7,996 nucleotides of DNA, taken from NCBI GenBank assembly GCA_903864555.1, contig CAIPGJ010000128.1, forward strand, positions 1-7,996, given 5' to 3'. Source of the DNA: an uncultured Pseudomonadota bacterium (GTDB taxonomy: Bacteria; Pseudomonadota; Gammaproteobacteria; Burkholderiales; SG8-39). Position numbers and translations under genes: made by a program. Under the pieces are notes generated by a model. The model did no database searches and was not told where the DNA came from. It saw nothing but the letters and a program-made list of their open reading frames with translations. Of the stretch, positions 1 through 7,996 are shown piece after piece. Each line of letters opens with the position of its first letter. Position 1 is the stretch's first letter.

Positions 1-732
1 TGCCATGTATGTCTTGGCCTGCCGGACCGTGAATTCGCCGAAATGAAAAATGCTCGCGGCGAGCACTGCGTCTGCCCGTCCATCCAGAATGCCAGCAGCC
101 AGATGCTGCAGTGATCCGACTCCGCCACTGGCGATGACAGGAATGGATACAGCCTCGGATACCGCACGCGTCAGGGATATATCGAAGCCTTCCCTGGTTC
201 CGTCCCGGTCCATGCTGGTAAGCAAAATCTCGCCGGCCCCCAGCTTTTCCATTCTACGCGCCCACTCTACCGCGTCCAGGCCGGTAGCACGCCGCCCTCC
301 ATGGGTGAATACCTCCCAACTGCTATCCGAACGTTTTGCATCGATTGCAACGACGATGCACTGTGAACCATAGCGGCTTGAGGCATCTTCGACCAGTTGG
401 GGATTCTGGACTGCCGAAGTATTGATGGACACCTTGTCGGCCCCCGCATTGAGCAGACGCCGCACATCCTCGACCTTTCGCACGCCCCCCCCGACAGTCA
501 GCGGAATGAAGACCTGCGAGGCAACACTTTCAATGACATGGAGCAGCAGGTCCCGGTCATCGGAACTGGCCGTGATGTCCAGAAAAGTGAGCTCATCCGC
601 GCCCTGCTCATCATATCGTCGGGCAATTTCGACCGGGTCTCCAGCATCCCTGAGTTCGACGAAATTGACACCCTTGACGACGCGTCCACTGGTGACATCC
701 AGACACGGAATAATGCGCTTGGCAAGACTCAT
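1..732 (-). CDS. hisF: Imidazole glycerol phosphate synthase, cyclase subunit HisF (3' end cut by window edge)
   Basis: HisF is the synthase half of the HisH-HisF complex. It uses ammonia channelled from HisH to convert PRFAR into imidazole glycerol phosphate and AICAR in the cytoplasm. I translated it from the ATG at 732 and the frame stays open to base 1, giving 244 residues. The family is usually about 250-257 residues long, so only the last several are missing. It is a (beta/alpha)8 barrel. It opens with [13 protein letters not shown], so the first catalytic Asp is D12, and the second is D131 in VVAIDAKR. The phosphate-binding loops are the Gly triplet at 81-83 and IASGG at 200-204. The start lies 25 bases after the hisA stop, with no strong Shine-Dalgarno sequence. 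The Gly triplet is encoded by a run of eight G on the coding strand. The identification is secure; only the exact end is unknown. Confidence 0.97.
   Translation of the reverse strand, partial: MSLAKRIIPCLDVTSGRVVKGVNFVELRDAGDPVEIARRYDEQGADELTFLDITASSDDRDLLLHVIESVASQVFIPLTVGGGVRKVEDVRRLLNAGADKVSINTSAVQNPQLVEDASSRYGSQCIVVAIDAKRSDSSWEVFTHGGRRATGLDAVEWARRMEKLGAGEILLTSMDRDGTREGFDISLTRAVSEAVSIPVIASGGVGSLQHLAAGILDGRADAVLAASIFHFGEFTVRQAKTYMA
485..492 (-). repeat. G8 homopolymer tract inside hisF
   Basis: Eight consecutive C on the plus strand read as GGG GGG GG(C) in hisF and encode the conserved Gly-Gly-Gly phosphate-binding loop (residues 81-83). A one-base change would shift the frame about one third of the way into the protein. 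It may simply reflect GGG codon choice at a conserved site. Confidence 0.9.
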
Positions 733-757
733 GTCCGTCGACTCGCCCCAGTGAAGC

Positions 758-1501
758 TCATTTGGCGCCGAGCTTGTCAGCCGTTTCCTGAGCCTTCTTG
801 AAATCAATGGTGCCCTGGTAGATTGCGCGGCCTGTTATGACGCCAGCAATGCCTTCTGACTCGACTTTGCAGAGTTCTTCGACATCGCCAAGGCCCGTCA
901 GGCCGCCACTGGCAATCACCGGGACGCTGAGCTGCCGGGCCAGTTTCACAGTGGACTCAATGTTAACGCCTGTTAGCATCCCATCACGCCCGATGTCGGT
1001 GTAGATGATGGCTTCGACACCGTAATCCTGAAATTTTCGTGCGAGATCCAGTACGTCATGCCTGGTCATTTTGGACCAGCCTTCAACCGCAACCTTCCCG
1101 TCCTTGGCGTCCAGTCCGACGATGATGTGACCCGAGAACGCCGTGCATGCATCCTGCAGAAAACCAGGGTTCTTGACTGCCGCTGTCCCTATGATGATGT
1201 AGGAGACACCCAGATCGAGGTAATGCTCAATGGTGTCGAGATCGCGTATGCCCCCCCCCAGCTGAACTGGCATGGTCTCACCCACTGCGGCGACGATGGA
1301 CTTTATAGCCGCCTGATTCTTGGGCATTCCGGCGACGGCCCCGTTCAGGTCCACCACATGCAGCCGACGTGCACCCTGGGCCTGCCAGTGGCGAGCCATC
1401 TCTGTCGGACTCTCGGAATAAATGGTGGCATCCTCCATGTCGCCCTGTTTGAGGCGAACACATTTGCCGTCCTTGAGGTCAATAGCGGGAATGATTAGCA
1501 T
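758..1501 (-). CDS. hisA: Phosphoribosylformimino-5-aminoimidazole carboxamide ribotide isomerase HisA
   Basis: HisA is the cytoplasmic isomerase that opens the ribose of ProFAR by an Amadori rearrangement to give PRFAR, the substrate of HisF. The 247-residue length is normal for the family. It is a (beta/alpha)8 barrel paralogous to HisF. The N-terminus is [20 protein letters not shown], with catalytic base D8, and the second catalytic Asp is D131 in VGLDAKDG. The first phosphate loop is LGGGIRD (81-87). TDIGRDG lies at 168-174 and the second phosphate loop IASGG at 196-200. The ATG at 1501 is fixed by the conserved N-terminus, although no Shine-Dalgarno sequence is visible just upstream. 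It follows hisH after a 65-base gap, the longest inside the his cluster, and precedes hisF by 25 bases. It carries a nine-G tract at the first phosphate loop. Confidence 0.98.
   Translation of the reverse strand: MLIIPAIDLKDGKCVRLKQGDMEDATIYSESPTEMARHWQAQGARRLHVVDLNGAVAGMPKNQAAIKSIVAAVGETMPVQLGGGIRDLDTIEHYLDLGVSYIIIGTAAVKNPGFLQDACTAFSGHIIVGLDAKDGKVAVEGWSKMTRHDVLDLARKFQDYGVEAIIYTDIGRDGMLTGVNIESTVKLARQLSVPVIASGGLTGLGDVEELCKVESEGIAGVITGRAIYQGTIDFKKAQETADKLGAK
1251..1259 (-). repeat. G9 homopolymer tract inside hisA
   Basis: Nine consecutive C on the plus strand read as CT(G) GGG GGG GG(C) in hisA, covering the end of L81 and the Gly-Gly-Gly of the first phosphate-binding loop. It sits at the same structural position as the G8 tract in hisF. 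Slippage here would truncate HisA after about one third of its length. Confidence 0.9.
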
Positions 1502-1566
1502 CGAAGTGGAATGGAAAACTATAAGGGAAACTGTGATGGAAGCTGGTTTCGTGCAACGTCGTTATG

Positions 1567-2202
1567 TCACGGATTCCAGTTGATGAAATTTGCGAGCAGT
1601 CTGAGCCCGGCACTTGCACTCTTTTCGGGATGGAACTGTACCGCAAAAATGTTGCCTCGGGCTACTGCGCAGGCAAATCTGAGTCCATATTCGGTGTCTC
1701 CGCAAACCAATCCATCGTCCGAGGGATAAGCGTAGTAGCTATGGACAAAATAGTAGCGATCACCATCGGGGATACCTGCCCACAGGGGATGTTCCATCCT
1801 CTGAGCCACCCGATTCCATCCCATATGAGGCACTTTCAATCTCGTTCCATCCGCTCCCCGCATTTCGGCATGAGGAAACCGGCGAACTGCGCCACGCAGC
1901 ACGCCCAATCCGGCAACGTCACCCTCTTCACTGCGGTCGAAAAGCATCTGGAGTCCGATGCAGATCCCCAGAAAAGGCTTGTTGGCAGCAGCGACAGTAA
2001 CCGCATGCCTGAGATTTCTGGCATCCAGTTCACGCATGCAATCCGGCATCGCCCCCTGCCCGGGAAAAACCACTCGGTCGGCTGAGGCGATCTGCGCCGG
2101 GAGCGAAGTCACGATGACCTCCGCGGCAGGCGCGACCTGCTCCAGTGCCTTGGATACAGAGCGCAAATTCCCCATGCCATAGTCAACGACAGCTATTTTC
2201 AT
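1567..2202 (-). CDS. hisH: Imidazole glycerol phosphate synthase, glutaminase subunit HisH
   Basis: HisH is a class I glutamine amidotransferase that hydrolyses glutamine and passes ammonia to HisF within the imidazole glycerol phosphate synthase heterodimer. The 211-residue length is normal. The N-terminus MKIAVVDYGMGNLRSV is characteristic of the family. The glycine-rich oxyanion region is FPGQGAMPDCM (46-56). The nucleophile is C81 in LGICIGLQML, and the rest of the triad is H191 and E193 in VQFHPEKS. All three catalytic residues are present, so it should be active. The ATG at 2202 is 37 bases after the hisB stop. The bases before it contain no recognisable Shine-Dalgarno sequence, so its translation may depend on coupling to hisB or on sequence not obvious by eye. 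Confidence 0.98.
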   Translation of the reverse strand: MKIAVVDYGMGNLRSVSKALEQVAPAAEVIVTSLPAQIASADRVVFPGQGAMPDCMRELDARNLRHAVTVAAANKPFLGICIGLQMLFDRSEEGDVAGLGVLRGAVRRFPHAEMRGADGTRLKVPHMGWNRVAQRMEHPLWAGIPDGDRYYFVHSYYAYPSDDGLVCGDTEYGLRFACAVARGNIFAVQFHPEKSASAGLRLLANFINWNP

Positions 2203-2239
2203 TGCGCGACGCCCAAGCGGCCCCAGTCACCCCACGGGG

Positions 2240-2827
2240 CTAAAGGGCTCCCTTCGTGGAAGGTATGACACCCTGGGAGCGTGCATCAGATTCGATAGCC
2301 ATTCGCAATGCTCTGGCAAAGGCCTTGAAAACTGTCTCGCACTGATGATGGGCGTTATCGCCCCGCAGGCAGTCAATGTGCAAGGTCACCAGTGCATGAT
2401 TGACGAAGCCCTGGAAAAATTCGCGCACAAGGTCGACATCGAATTCGCCGATCATGGCCCTTGAAAATGGGACGTGAAACTCCATCCCGGGTCGCCCGGA
2501 AAAATCGATTACCACCCTGGACAGCGCCTCATCCAGAGGAACATAGGCATGTCCATACCTCCGAATGCCTTTCTTGTCACCCATCGCCCGGGCAACCGCC
2601 TGACCCAGTGTAATCCCGATATCCTCAACCGTATGGTGGGCGTCAATGTGCAGGTCACCCTTCGCCTTGATTTCCAGATCAATCAGCCCATGCCGGGCCA
2701 CCTGGTCGAGCATGTGGTCGAGAAATGGCACACCAGTGGACAAATCTGCCCTGCCGACTCCGTCAAGATTGAGGGAAACCCCAATCTGGGTTTCATTGGT
2801 GTCACGCTGGACGGCTGCCTTGCGCAT
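2240..2827 (-). CDS. hisB: Imidazoleglycerol-phosphate dehydratase HisB (monofunctional)
   Basis: HisB dehydrates imidazole glycerol phosphate to imidazole acetol phosphate, using manganese bound by histidine- and glutamate-rich motifs. The 195 residues cover only the dehydratase domain, without the N-terminal histidinol-phosphate phosphatase domain of the bifunctional enterobacterial HisB. The phosphatase must therefore be encoded elsewhere. Metal-binding motifs are HHTVED (64-69) and HHQCE (160-164), with [11 protein letters not shown] (37-47) before them and the family C-terminal GVIPSTKG. The ATG at 2827 has an AGGA-like ribosome binding site about a dozen bases upstream. It lies 39 bases after the hisC stop and 37 before hisH. 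Confidence 0.98.
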   Translation of the reverse strand: MRKAAVQRDTNETQIGVSLNLDGVGRADLSTGVPFLDHMLDQVARHGLIDLEIKAKGDLHIDAHHTVEDIGITLGQAVARAMGDKKGIRRYGHAYVPLDEALSRVVIDFSGRPGMEFHVPFSRAMIGEFDVDLVREFFQGFVNHALVTLHIDCLRGDNAHHQCETVFKAFARALRMAIESDARSQGVIPSTKGAL

Positions 2828-2866
2828 ATACCCGAAAATCCTGTGTAATCGATTGAATTTGACGAA

Positions 2867-3973
2867 CTAGACTACACGAATGGTGGCTGCCGCGCCATTT
2901 GAAGGCGCATCCAGCAAAACCGCCAGGGCAGATAACAGCCTTGCATTTTCTGCAGGCGTGCCGACAGTCACCCGAATGCAGTTTTCAAGCAGCGGGTGCA
3001 TCCCGTGGAGGTTCTTGATCAGTATCCCGGAGCTGAGGAGGCCATTGCAGATTGCAACCGCATCCGGCACCCGGGCAAGCACGAAATTCGCCCTGCTCGG
3101 ATAACTGCTGGTGCGGGGCATCTGGGACAGCGCGATCTCCAACCTGCTGCGTTCTGACTTGATTTTGACCGCCTGCTCCTCGAGTACCTCACGATGTACA
3201 AGCACGCGCTCTGCAATGGACTGGGTGAGGGAGTTCACGTTATAGGGTGAGCGTACCTTGTCAAACTCTCCCAGCCAATCTGCAGGCCCTACTGCATACC
3301 CCAGCCGGATACCCGCCAATCCGAGCTTTGAAACCGTCCTGAGCAGGACAATATTGGAAAACCGGTTCAGCCTGTCCAAGAATGTGGTGTCAGCAAATGG
3401 CTGGTAGGCCTCATCCACCACAACCAATCCTGGAGCAGCCGCAATGATCCTCTCCATGGCAGCTTCATCGAACAGATTGCCGGTCGGGTTATTGGGGTAG
3501 GAAAGAAAAATGATGGCAGGCAGGGACTCATTCATCGCTCGCAGCATCGCCGGCTCATCAAGGGCAAAATCCGGCAGCAGCGGAACGCCAACATAATTGA
3601 CTCCGGCAAGCAGCGCGTACTGGCGATACATGCCGAAAGTAGGGCTCGGCGCCATCACTGTGGCCCCACTGCGGGCACACGCCACGATCATTACCTGAAT
3701 CAGTTCATCAGACCCGTTGCCTAGAAGAATCTGTAACTCAGCGGGTATGTCCATCGACAGTCGCAACTGCGCTTTCAGGCCGGGGGCTTGTGGATCCGGG
3801 TAGCGATTCAGCGGAATATCCGCCACAAGCCCGGCCAGTTCGGCCTGGAGTGCCATCGGGAGTCCATACGGATTCTCCATGGCATCGAGCTTCACCATGC
3901 CGGCAGATGGCGGCACATGATAGGCCGACATGGAAAGCACGTCCTCGCGCACCACTTTGCGGACAATACTCAT
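2867..3973 (-). CDS. hisC: Histidinol-phosphate aminotransferase HisC
   Basis: HisC is a class II, PLP-dependent aminotransferase that converts imidazole acetol phosphate plus glutamate to L-histidinol phosphate. The chosen start gives 368 residues ([12 protein letters not shown]...). Fold type I landmarks are LGNGSDELI (84-92), YPNNPTG (159-165), VVDEAY with PLP-contacting D187, Schiff-base lysine K216 in [15 protein letters not shown], and the nearby R223. The ATG at 3973 is preferred over an in-frame one at 4039. It gives the usual family N-terminus, forms an ATGA overlap with the hisD stop, and has AAGG six bases upstream. The longer form would overlap hisD by about 70 bases. HisC resembles other small aminotransferases, but its position between hisD and hisB settles the assignment. 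Confidence 0.97.
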   Translation of the reverse strand: MSIVRKVVREDVLSMSAYHVPPSAGMVKLDAMENPYGLPMALQAELAGLVADIPLNRYPDPQAPGLKAQLRLSMDIPAELQILLGNGSDELIQVMIVACARSGATVMAPSPTFGMYRQYALLAGVNYVGVPLLPDFALDEPAMLRAMNESLPAIIFLSYPNNPTGNLFDEAAMERIIAAAPGLVVVDEAYQPFADTTFLDRLNRFSNIVLLRTVSKLGLAGIRLGYAVGPADWLGEFDKVRSPYNVNSLTQSIAERVLVHREVLEEQAVKIKSERSRLEIALSQMPRTSSYPSRANFVLARVPDAVAICNGLLSSGILIKNLHGMHPLLENCIRVTVGTPAENARLLSALAVLLDAPSNGAAATIRVV

Positions 3974-5280
3974 CTCAGACCTTGCCTGAAGCTTGCCGAG
4001 GAAGCGTGTGCCTGCAAGCCTTCTGCCAGAGCGAGGCACGATGCAATCTCTCCAAGAACCCGTGCAGATGCGGCAGTCGCTCCTATAAGGCTGGATCGCT
4101 TCTGAAAATCATAGACACCCAGGGGTGACGAAAAGCGCGCCGTGCCTGAAGTGGGAAGTACATGGTTGGGACCGGCACAATAATCCCCTAGCGCCTCGGA
4201 ACTGTAGTTACCGAGAAAAATTGCGCCCGCGTGCCTGATCAGCGGCAACAATGACTCAGGATCTTCAACCGCGAGTTCCAGATGCTCAGGAGCAATGCTG
4301 TTGGCAATATCGCACGCCTCATCAAGGCTCCGCACTTGAATCAGAGCCCCACGCCCCGAAAGTGAAGAGGCTATGATCTGCCGCCTCGGCATGCCGGGGA
4401 GCAACCGTCGCATGCTGGCTTCAACGCGATCAAGATACTCCGGGCCAGGACACAGCAATATGGCCTGGGCCATCTCGTCGTGCTCAGCTTGGGAAAACAG
4501 ATCCATGGCCATCCAGTCCGGATCTGCACTCCCGTCAGCAATAACGAGAATCTCGGAAGGTCCGGCAATCATGTCTATGCCCACCTTGCCAAAAACCCGA
4601 CGCTTGGCTGCAGCGACATACGCATTGCCAGGGCCCACGATCTTGTCGACAGCGGGAACGGTTGCCGTACCGAACGCAAGAGCACCTATGGCTTGGGCGC
4701 CACCTATCGTGAAGATGCGGTCCACCCCAGCCACGGCAGCAGCGGCAAGCACCACCGGATTACGCACCCCTACCGGGGTGGGCACCACCATGACTATCTC
4801 GCCAACACCTGCAACCTTTGCTGGAACGGCATTCATCAGCACTGAGGACGGGTAAGCTGCCCGTCCGCCGGGAACGTATATGCCTGCGCGATCAAGGGGA
4901 GATACCCGCTGCCCCAGCAAGGTTCCCTCGGGAGAGGTGTATTCCCAGCTTTGCGCCTTCTGCCTCTCGTGGAAAGACCTGATCCTCAGAGCTGCCTGCT
5001 CCAGGGCGTTGCGGACATCCTTGTCCAAGTCCCTCAACGCTGCCTTCGCATCGCCAAGATCAAGCTCCAGGGACTTTGCATCAAGGACATCAAGACGGTC
5101 ATACCGCCTGGTGTACTCCAGCAAGGCCTCGTCACCTCGAACCCGAACGTCGGCAAGGATTGCGGCTACAGCAACATCAATGGCCTCATCACTTGCTGCG
5201 CCAACGGCCCGGAGCTCATCCATCCCTGCTGCAAATCCGGCAGAGACGGTAGAGAGTCGTCTGATGGAAAATTCAGGCAT
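3970..5280 (-). CDS. hisD: Histidinol dehydrogenase HisD
   Basis: HisD is a zinc-dependent, NAD-linked enzyme that catalyses the last two steps, oxidising L-histidinol through the aldehyde to L-histidine. With the ATG at 5280 it has 436 residues, a normal length. All expected active-site residues are visible. Zinc ligands are Q264 and H267 in FSQAEHDE, D366 in [11 protein letters not shown], and H425 in LQAHASS. The acid-base pair is E332-H333 in APEHLEL. The nucleotide-binding region contains GIYVPGG (133-139) and [13 protein letters not shown] (192-204). An in-frame ATG at 5307 would add nine residues. I prefer 5280 because it gives a typical N-terminus (MPEFSIRRL) and a short 8-base overlap with the hisG stop. 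The end overlaps the hisC start as ATGA, suggesting translational coupling. Confidence 0.97.
   Translation of the reverse strand: MPEFSIRRLSTVSAGFAAGMDELRAVGAASDEAIDVAVAAILADVRVRGDEALLEYTRRYDRLDVLDAKSLELDLGDAKAALRDLDKDVRNALEQAALRIRSFHERQKAQSWEYTSPEGTLLGQRVSPLDRAGIYVPGGRAAYPSSVLMNAVPAKVAGVGEIVMVVPTPVGVRNPVVLAAAAVAGVDRIFTIGGAQAIGALAFGTATVPAVDKIVGPGNAYVAAAKRRVFGKVGIDMIAGPSEILVIADGSADPDWMAMDLFSQAEHDEMAQAILLCPGPEYLDRVEASMRRLLPGMPRRQIIASSLSGRGALIQVRSLDEACDIANSIAPEHLELAVEDPESLLPLIRHAGAIFLGNYSSEALGDYCAGPNHVLPTSGTARFSSPLGVYDFQKRSSLIGATAASARVLGEIASCLALAEGLQAHASSASFRQGLR
3980..3983 (-). promoter_or_regulatory. Ribosome binding site supporting the hisC start
   Basis: AAGG lies six bases before the ATG at 3973, inside the last codons of hisD. 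It supports the short hisC start that overlaps the hisD stop as ATGA, rather than the upstream in-frame ATG at 4039. Confidence 0.6.
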
Positions 5281-5917
5281 TGAGTTCAACAGCCTTGGCA
5301 AAGGCATCCAGTAACGGCTGGAGTTGCTCTCTTTTCAACTTGAGTGCTGCCTGATTCACGACCAAGCGCGAACTGATGGGCGCTATCTCCTCCACCGCCT
5401 TCAGTCGATTGGCCTTGAGGGTCTGGCCGGATGAAACCAGATCCACGATTGCATCGGCGAGCCCGAGTATCGGTGCCAGTTCCATCGACCCGTAGAGCTT
5501 GATCAGATCGACATGCACACCCTTGGCGGCAAAATGCTCACGCGCGGTCTTCATGTACTTCGTTGCCACACGAAGTCTTGCCCCTTGACGGACCGCATAT
5601 ACGTAGTCAAAGTCTTCGGGCACGGCAACCATCATGTGGCACCGGGCAATTTTCAGGTCCAGTGGCTGGTAAAGACCGGCACTGCCGTGCTCCATCAACA
5701 CATCCTTGCCGGCGATGCCCATGTCGGCAGCACCATACTGGACGTAGGTCGGCGTGTCGGAAGCTCGCACTATCGCCAGTTGGACATCGTCACGATTGGT
5801 GCCGATGACCAGCTTGCGCGACGAATCTGGGTTTTCGGCCGGAATGACGCCTGCTGCAGACAGCAGGGGCAGAGTTTCCTCGAAAATCCGGCCCTTGGAC
5901 AAGGCAATGGTAATCAC
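5273..5917 (-). CDS. hisG: ATP phosphoribosyltransferase, short-form catalytic subunit HisG
   Basis: HisG condenses ATP with PRPP to form phosphoribosyl-ATP, the committed and feedback-controlled step of histidine synthesis. I choose the GTG at 5917 ([19 protein letters not shown]), which matches the family N-terminus. The open frame continues to an ATG at 6046, but that start would run into murA and add about 43 residues unlike the family. The product is 214 residues. It has the PRPP-binding stretch [10 protein letters not shown] (158-167) and lacks the C-terminal regulatory domain of the long, roughly 300-residue form. Short HisG proteins work as a hetero-octamer with HisZ, a histidyl-tRNA synthetase-like subunit not encoded in this window. 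The gene follows murA after 74 bases and overlaps hisD by 8. The ribosome binding site before the GTG is weak. Confidence 0.95.
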   Translation of the reverse strand: MITIALSKGRIFEETLPLLSAAGVIPAENPDSSRKLVIGTNRDDVQLAIVRASDTPTYVQYGAADMGIAGKDVLMEHGSAGLYQPLDLKIARCHMMVAVPEDFDYVYAVRQGARLRVATKYMKTAREHFAAKGVHVDLIKLYGSMELAPILGLADAIVDLVSSGQTLKANRLKAVEEIAPISSRLVVNQAALKLKREQLQPLLDAFAKAVELNA

Positions 5918-5991
5918 TGGTGGAATGCCGGGAATGTAAGACTGCGATTCTAGCGTATGGACCTGCACAGGGAATGCGTAACGGGACTTTA
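5918..5991 (-). other. murA-hisG intergenic gap, no His leader peptide
   Basis: This 74-base gap is the longest non-coding stretch in the window. It contains the candidate promoter and three copies of GGAATG on the plus strand (5922-5927, 5931-5936, 5971-5976). I see no open frame with consecutive histidine codons and no strong hairpin followed by a T-run. The enterobacterial type of his attenuator and an intrinsic terminator for murA therefore both appear absent. Confidence 0.6.
5947..5974 (-). promoter_or_regulatory. Candidate sigma70-like promoter upstream of hisG
   Basis: In the murA-hisG gap, the minus strand has TAGAAT (5947-5952), five of six matches to the -10 consensus. Sixteen bases upstream is TTCCCT (5969-5974), a weak -35 with three of six matches. 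Transcription would begin near 5940 and leave a leader of about two dozen bases before the hisG GTG. The weak -35 means this is only a candidate; transcription could equally read through from murA. Confidence 0.25.
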
Positions 5992-7480
<1,489 letters not shown>

Positions 7481-7486
7481 ATTTCA

Positions 7487-7492
7487 TTCCTC
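7487..7492 (-). promoter_or_regulatory. Strong Shine-Dalgarno before ibaG
   Basis: GAGGAA sits six bases before the ibaG ATG at 7480, in the 24-base gap after the permease gene. It is the clearest ribosome binding site in the window and could also support murA through the overlapping junction. Confidence 0.7.
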
Positions 7493-7504
7493 GTTTCGTT
7501 GATG

Positions 7505-7996
7505 CTAATGACGAAGCTTGTAGCCCCTGGATACCAGGATCAGGGAGATGACAGAGACAACAGCAAGGCATGACATGACTACTGCCAGACTGAACCAGGG
7601 TGACACATCGGACGAACCAAAAAAACCATGCCGGAATCCATCAATCATGTAAAAAACCGGATTGAAGTGTGACAAGACCTGCCAAATTTCCGGCAAGGAA
7701 TGTATTGAATAGAAAACACCGGAAAGAAAAGTCAGCGGCATGATGAGAAAATTCTGGAATGCTGAAACTTGATCAATCTTGTCGGCAATGATCGCCGCAA
7801 TCAGCCCACAGGCCCCGAGGACAGCGGCTCCGCTCAGCGCAAACACCAGGACCCATGCAGGGTTTTCAAATGCAGGCTGGTAGAAGGGCATGGTTATCAG
7901 CAATACTCCGGAACCTACAACTACACCGCGAATGACAGCAGCCACCACGTAGGCCCCGAAGAACTCCCAATGGGACAACGGCGGCAGAAGCACGAA
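7505..7996 (-). CDS. ABC-2 type transporter permease, YadH-like (5' part outside window)
   Basis: This is the C-terminal 163 residues of an inner-membrane permease; the frame is open at the window edge, so the true start lies beyond 7996. A GTG at 7993 could be misread as a start, but the preceding codon continues the frame (FVLLPPLSHWEFFGAY). Visible hydrophobic segments are at about 13-38, 48-70, 84-98 and 135-157 of the fragment. MPLTFLSGVFYSIHSLPEIW followed by FNPVFYMIDGFRHG is the characteristic late ABC-2 permease region and resembles E. coli YadH. A partner ATPase (YadG-like) would be expected immediately upstream, outside the window. The substrate cannot be told from this sequence. 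The related families include exporters of polysaccharides, drugs and lipids. Confidence 0.9.
   Translation of the reverse strand, partial: FVLLPPLSHWEFFGAYVVAAVIRGVVVGSGVLLITMPFYQPAFENPAWVLVFALSGAAVLGACGLIAAIIADKIDQVSAFQNFLIMPLTFLSGVFYSIHSLPEIWQVLSHFNPVFYMIDGFRHGFFGSSDVSPWFSLAVVMSCLAVVSVISLILVSRGYKLRH

Noticed and set aside
50..801. Plus-strand open frames opposite hisF
   Set aside because: They are antisense shadows. Their translations are low-complexity and Arg/Ser/Pro-rich, while the minus-strand frame encodes a complete HisF barrel with catalytic residues.
1502..1566. Internal promoter or terminator between hisH and hisA
   Set aside because: TATAGT at 1518-1523 (minus strand) resembles a -10, but no -35 match lies at a proper distance. 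The only inverted repeat (GAAAC/GTTTC, 14-base loop) is short and AT-rich with no T-run.
3974..4039. Longer hisC starting at the ATG at 4039
   Set aside because: The extra 22 residues lie inside hisD and do not look like HisC. The ATG at 3973 has a ribosome binding site and the ATGA overlap.
4373..5314. Plus-strand open frames opposite hisD
   Set aside because: The Ala/Ser/Thr/Arg-rich composition and exact placement over hisD codons mark them as shadows of the high-GC minus-strand gene.
7505..7993. Permease as a complete small protein starting at 7993
   Set aside because: The codon there is GTG within an open frame that continues to the window edge, and the fragment matches only the C-terminal part of an ABC-2 permease.

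Overview
The window is an ordinary-looking piece of a proteobacterial chromosome, most likely Betaproteobacteria (possibly a deep-branching gammaproteobacterium). This is inferred from moderately high GC, from the gene order ABC permease - ibaG - murA - hisGDCBHAF, and from a short-form HisG, which is typical of these groups. All recognised genes lie on the minus strand, so the biological reading direction runs from base 7996 down to base 1. Coding density is very high: no stretch over 100 bases lacks a gene.

Upstream block (7996-5992): the C-terminal part of an ABC-2 type (YadH-like) membrane permease, a small BolA-family protein (IbaG/YrbA), and MurA, the first committed enzyme of peptidoglycan precursor synthesis. 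murA starts at a GTG that overlaps the ibaG stop codon by 8 bases.

Histidine block (5917-1): hisG (short form, GTG start), hisD, hisC, hisB, hisH, hisA and hisF, the last cut by the window edge a few residues before its expected end. The encoded steps are ATP phosphoribosylation (HisG), phosphoribosylformimino isomerisation (HisA), imidazole-ring formation (HisH with HisF), dehydration (HisB), transamination (HisC) and the final two-step oxidation to histidine (HisD). Missing from the window are HisI and HisE, which usually follow hisF, a histidinol-phosphate phosphatase (HisB here is dehydratase only), and HisZ, which a short HisG needs.

The genes are tightly packed: hisG/hisD overlap by 8 bases and hisD/hisC by 4 (ATGA), and the other gaps are 25-65 bases. 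The 74-base murA-hisG gap is the largest and the most plausible place for a his promoter. It has no histidine-rich leader peptide. No RNA genes, mobile elements, CRISPR arrays or clear terminators were seen. I found no convincing undescribed system. The points worth a second look are small: twin G-tracts in hisA and hisF, a candidate promoter with repeated hexamers before hisG, and weak ribosome binding sites in the hisH-hisA-hisF half of the operon.
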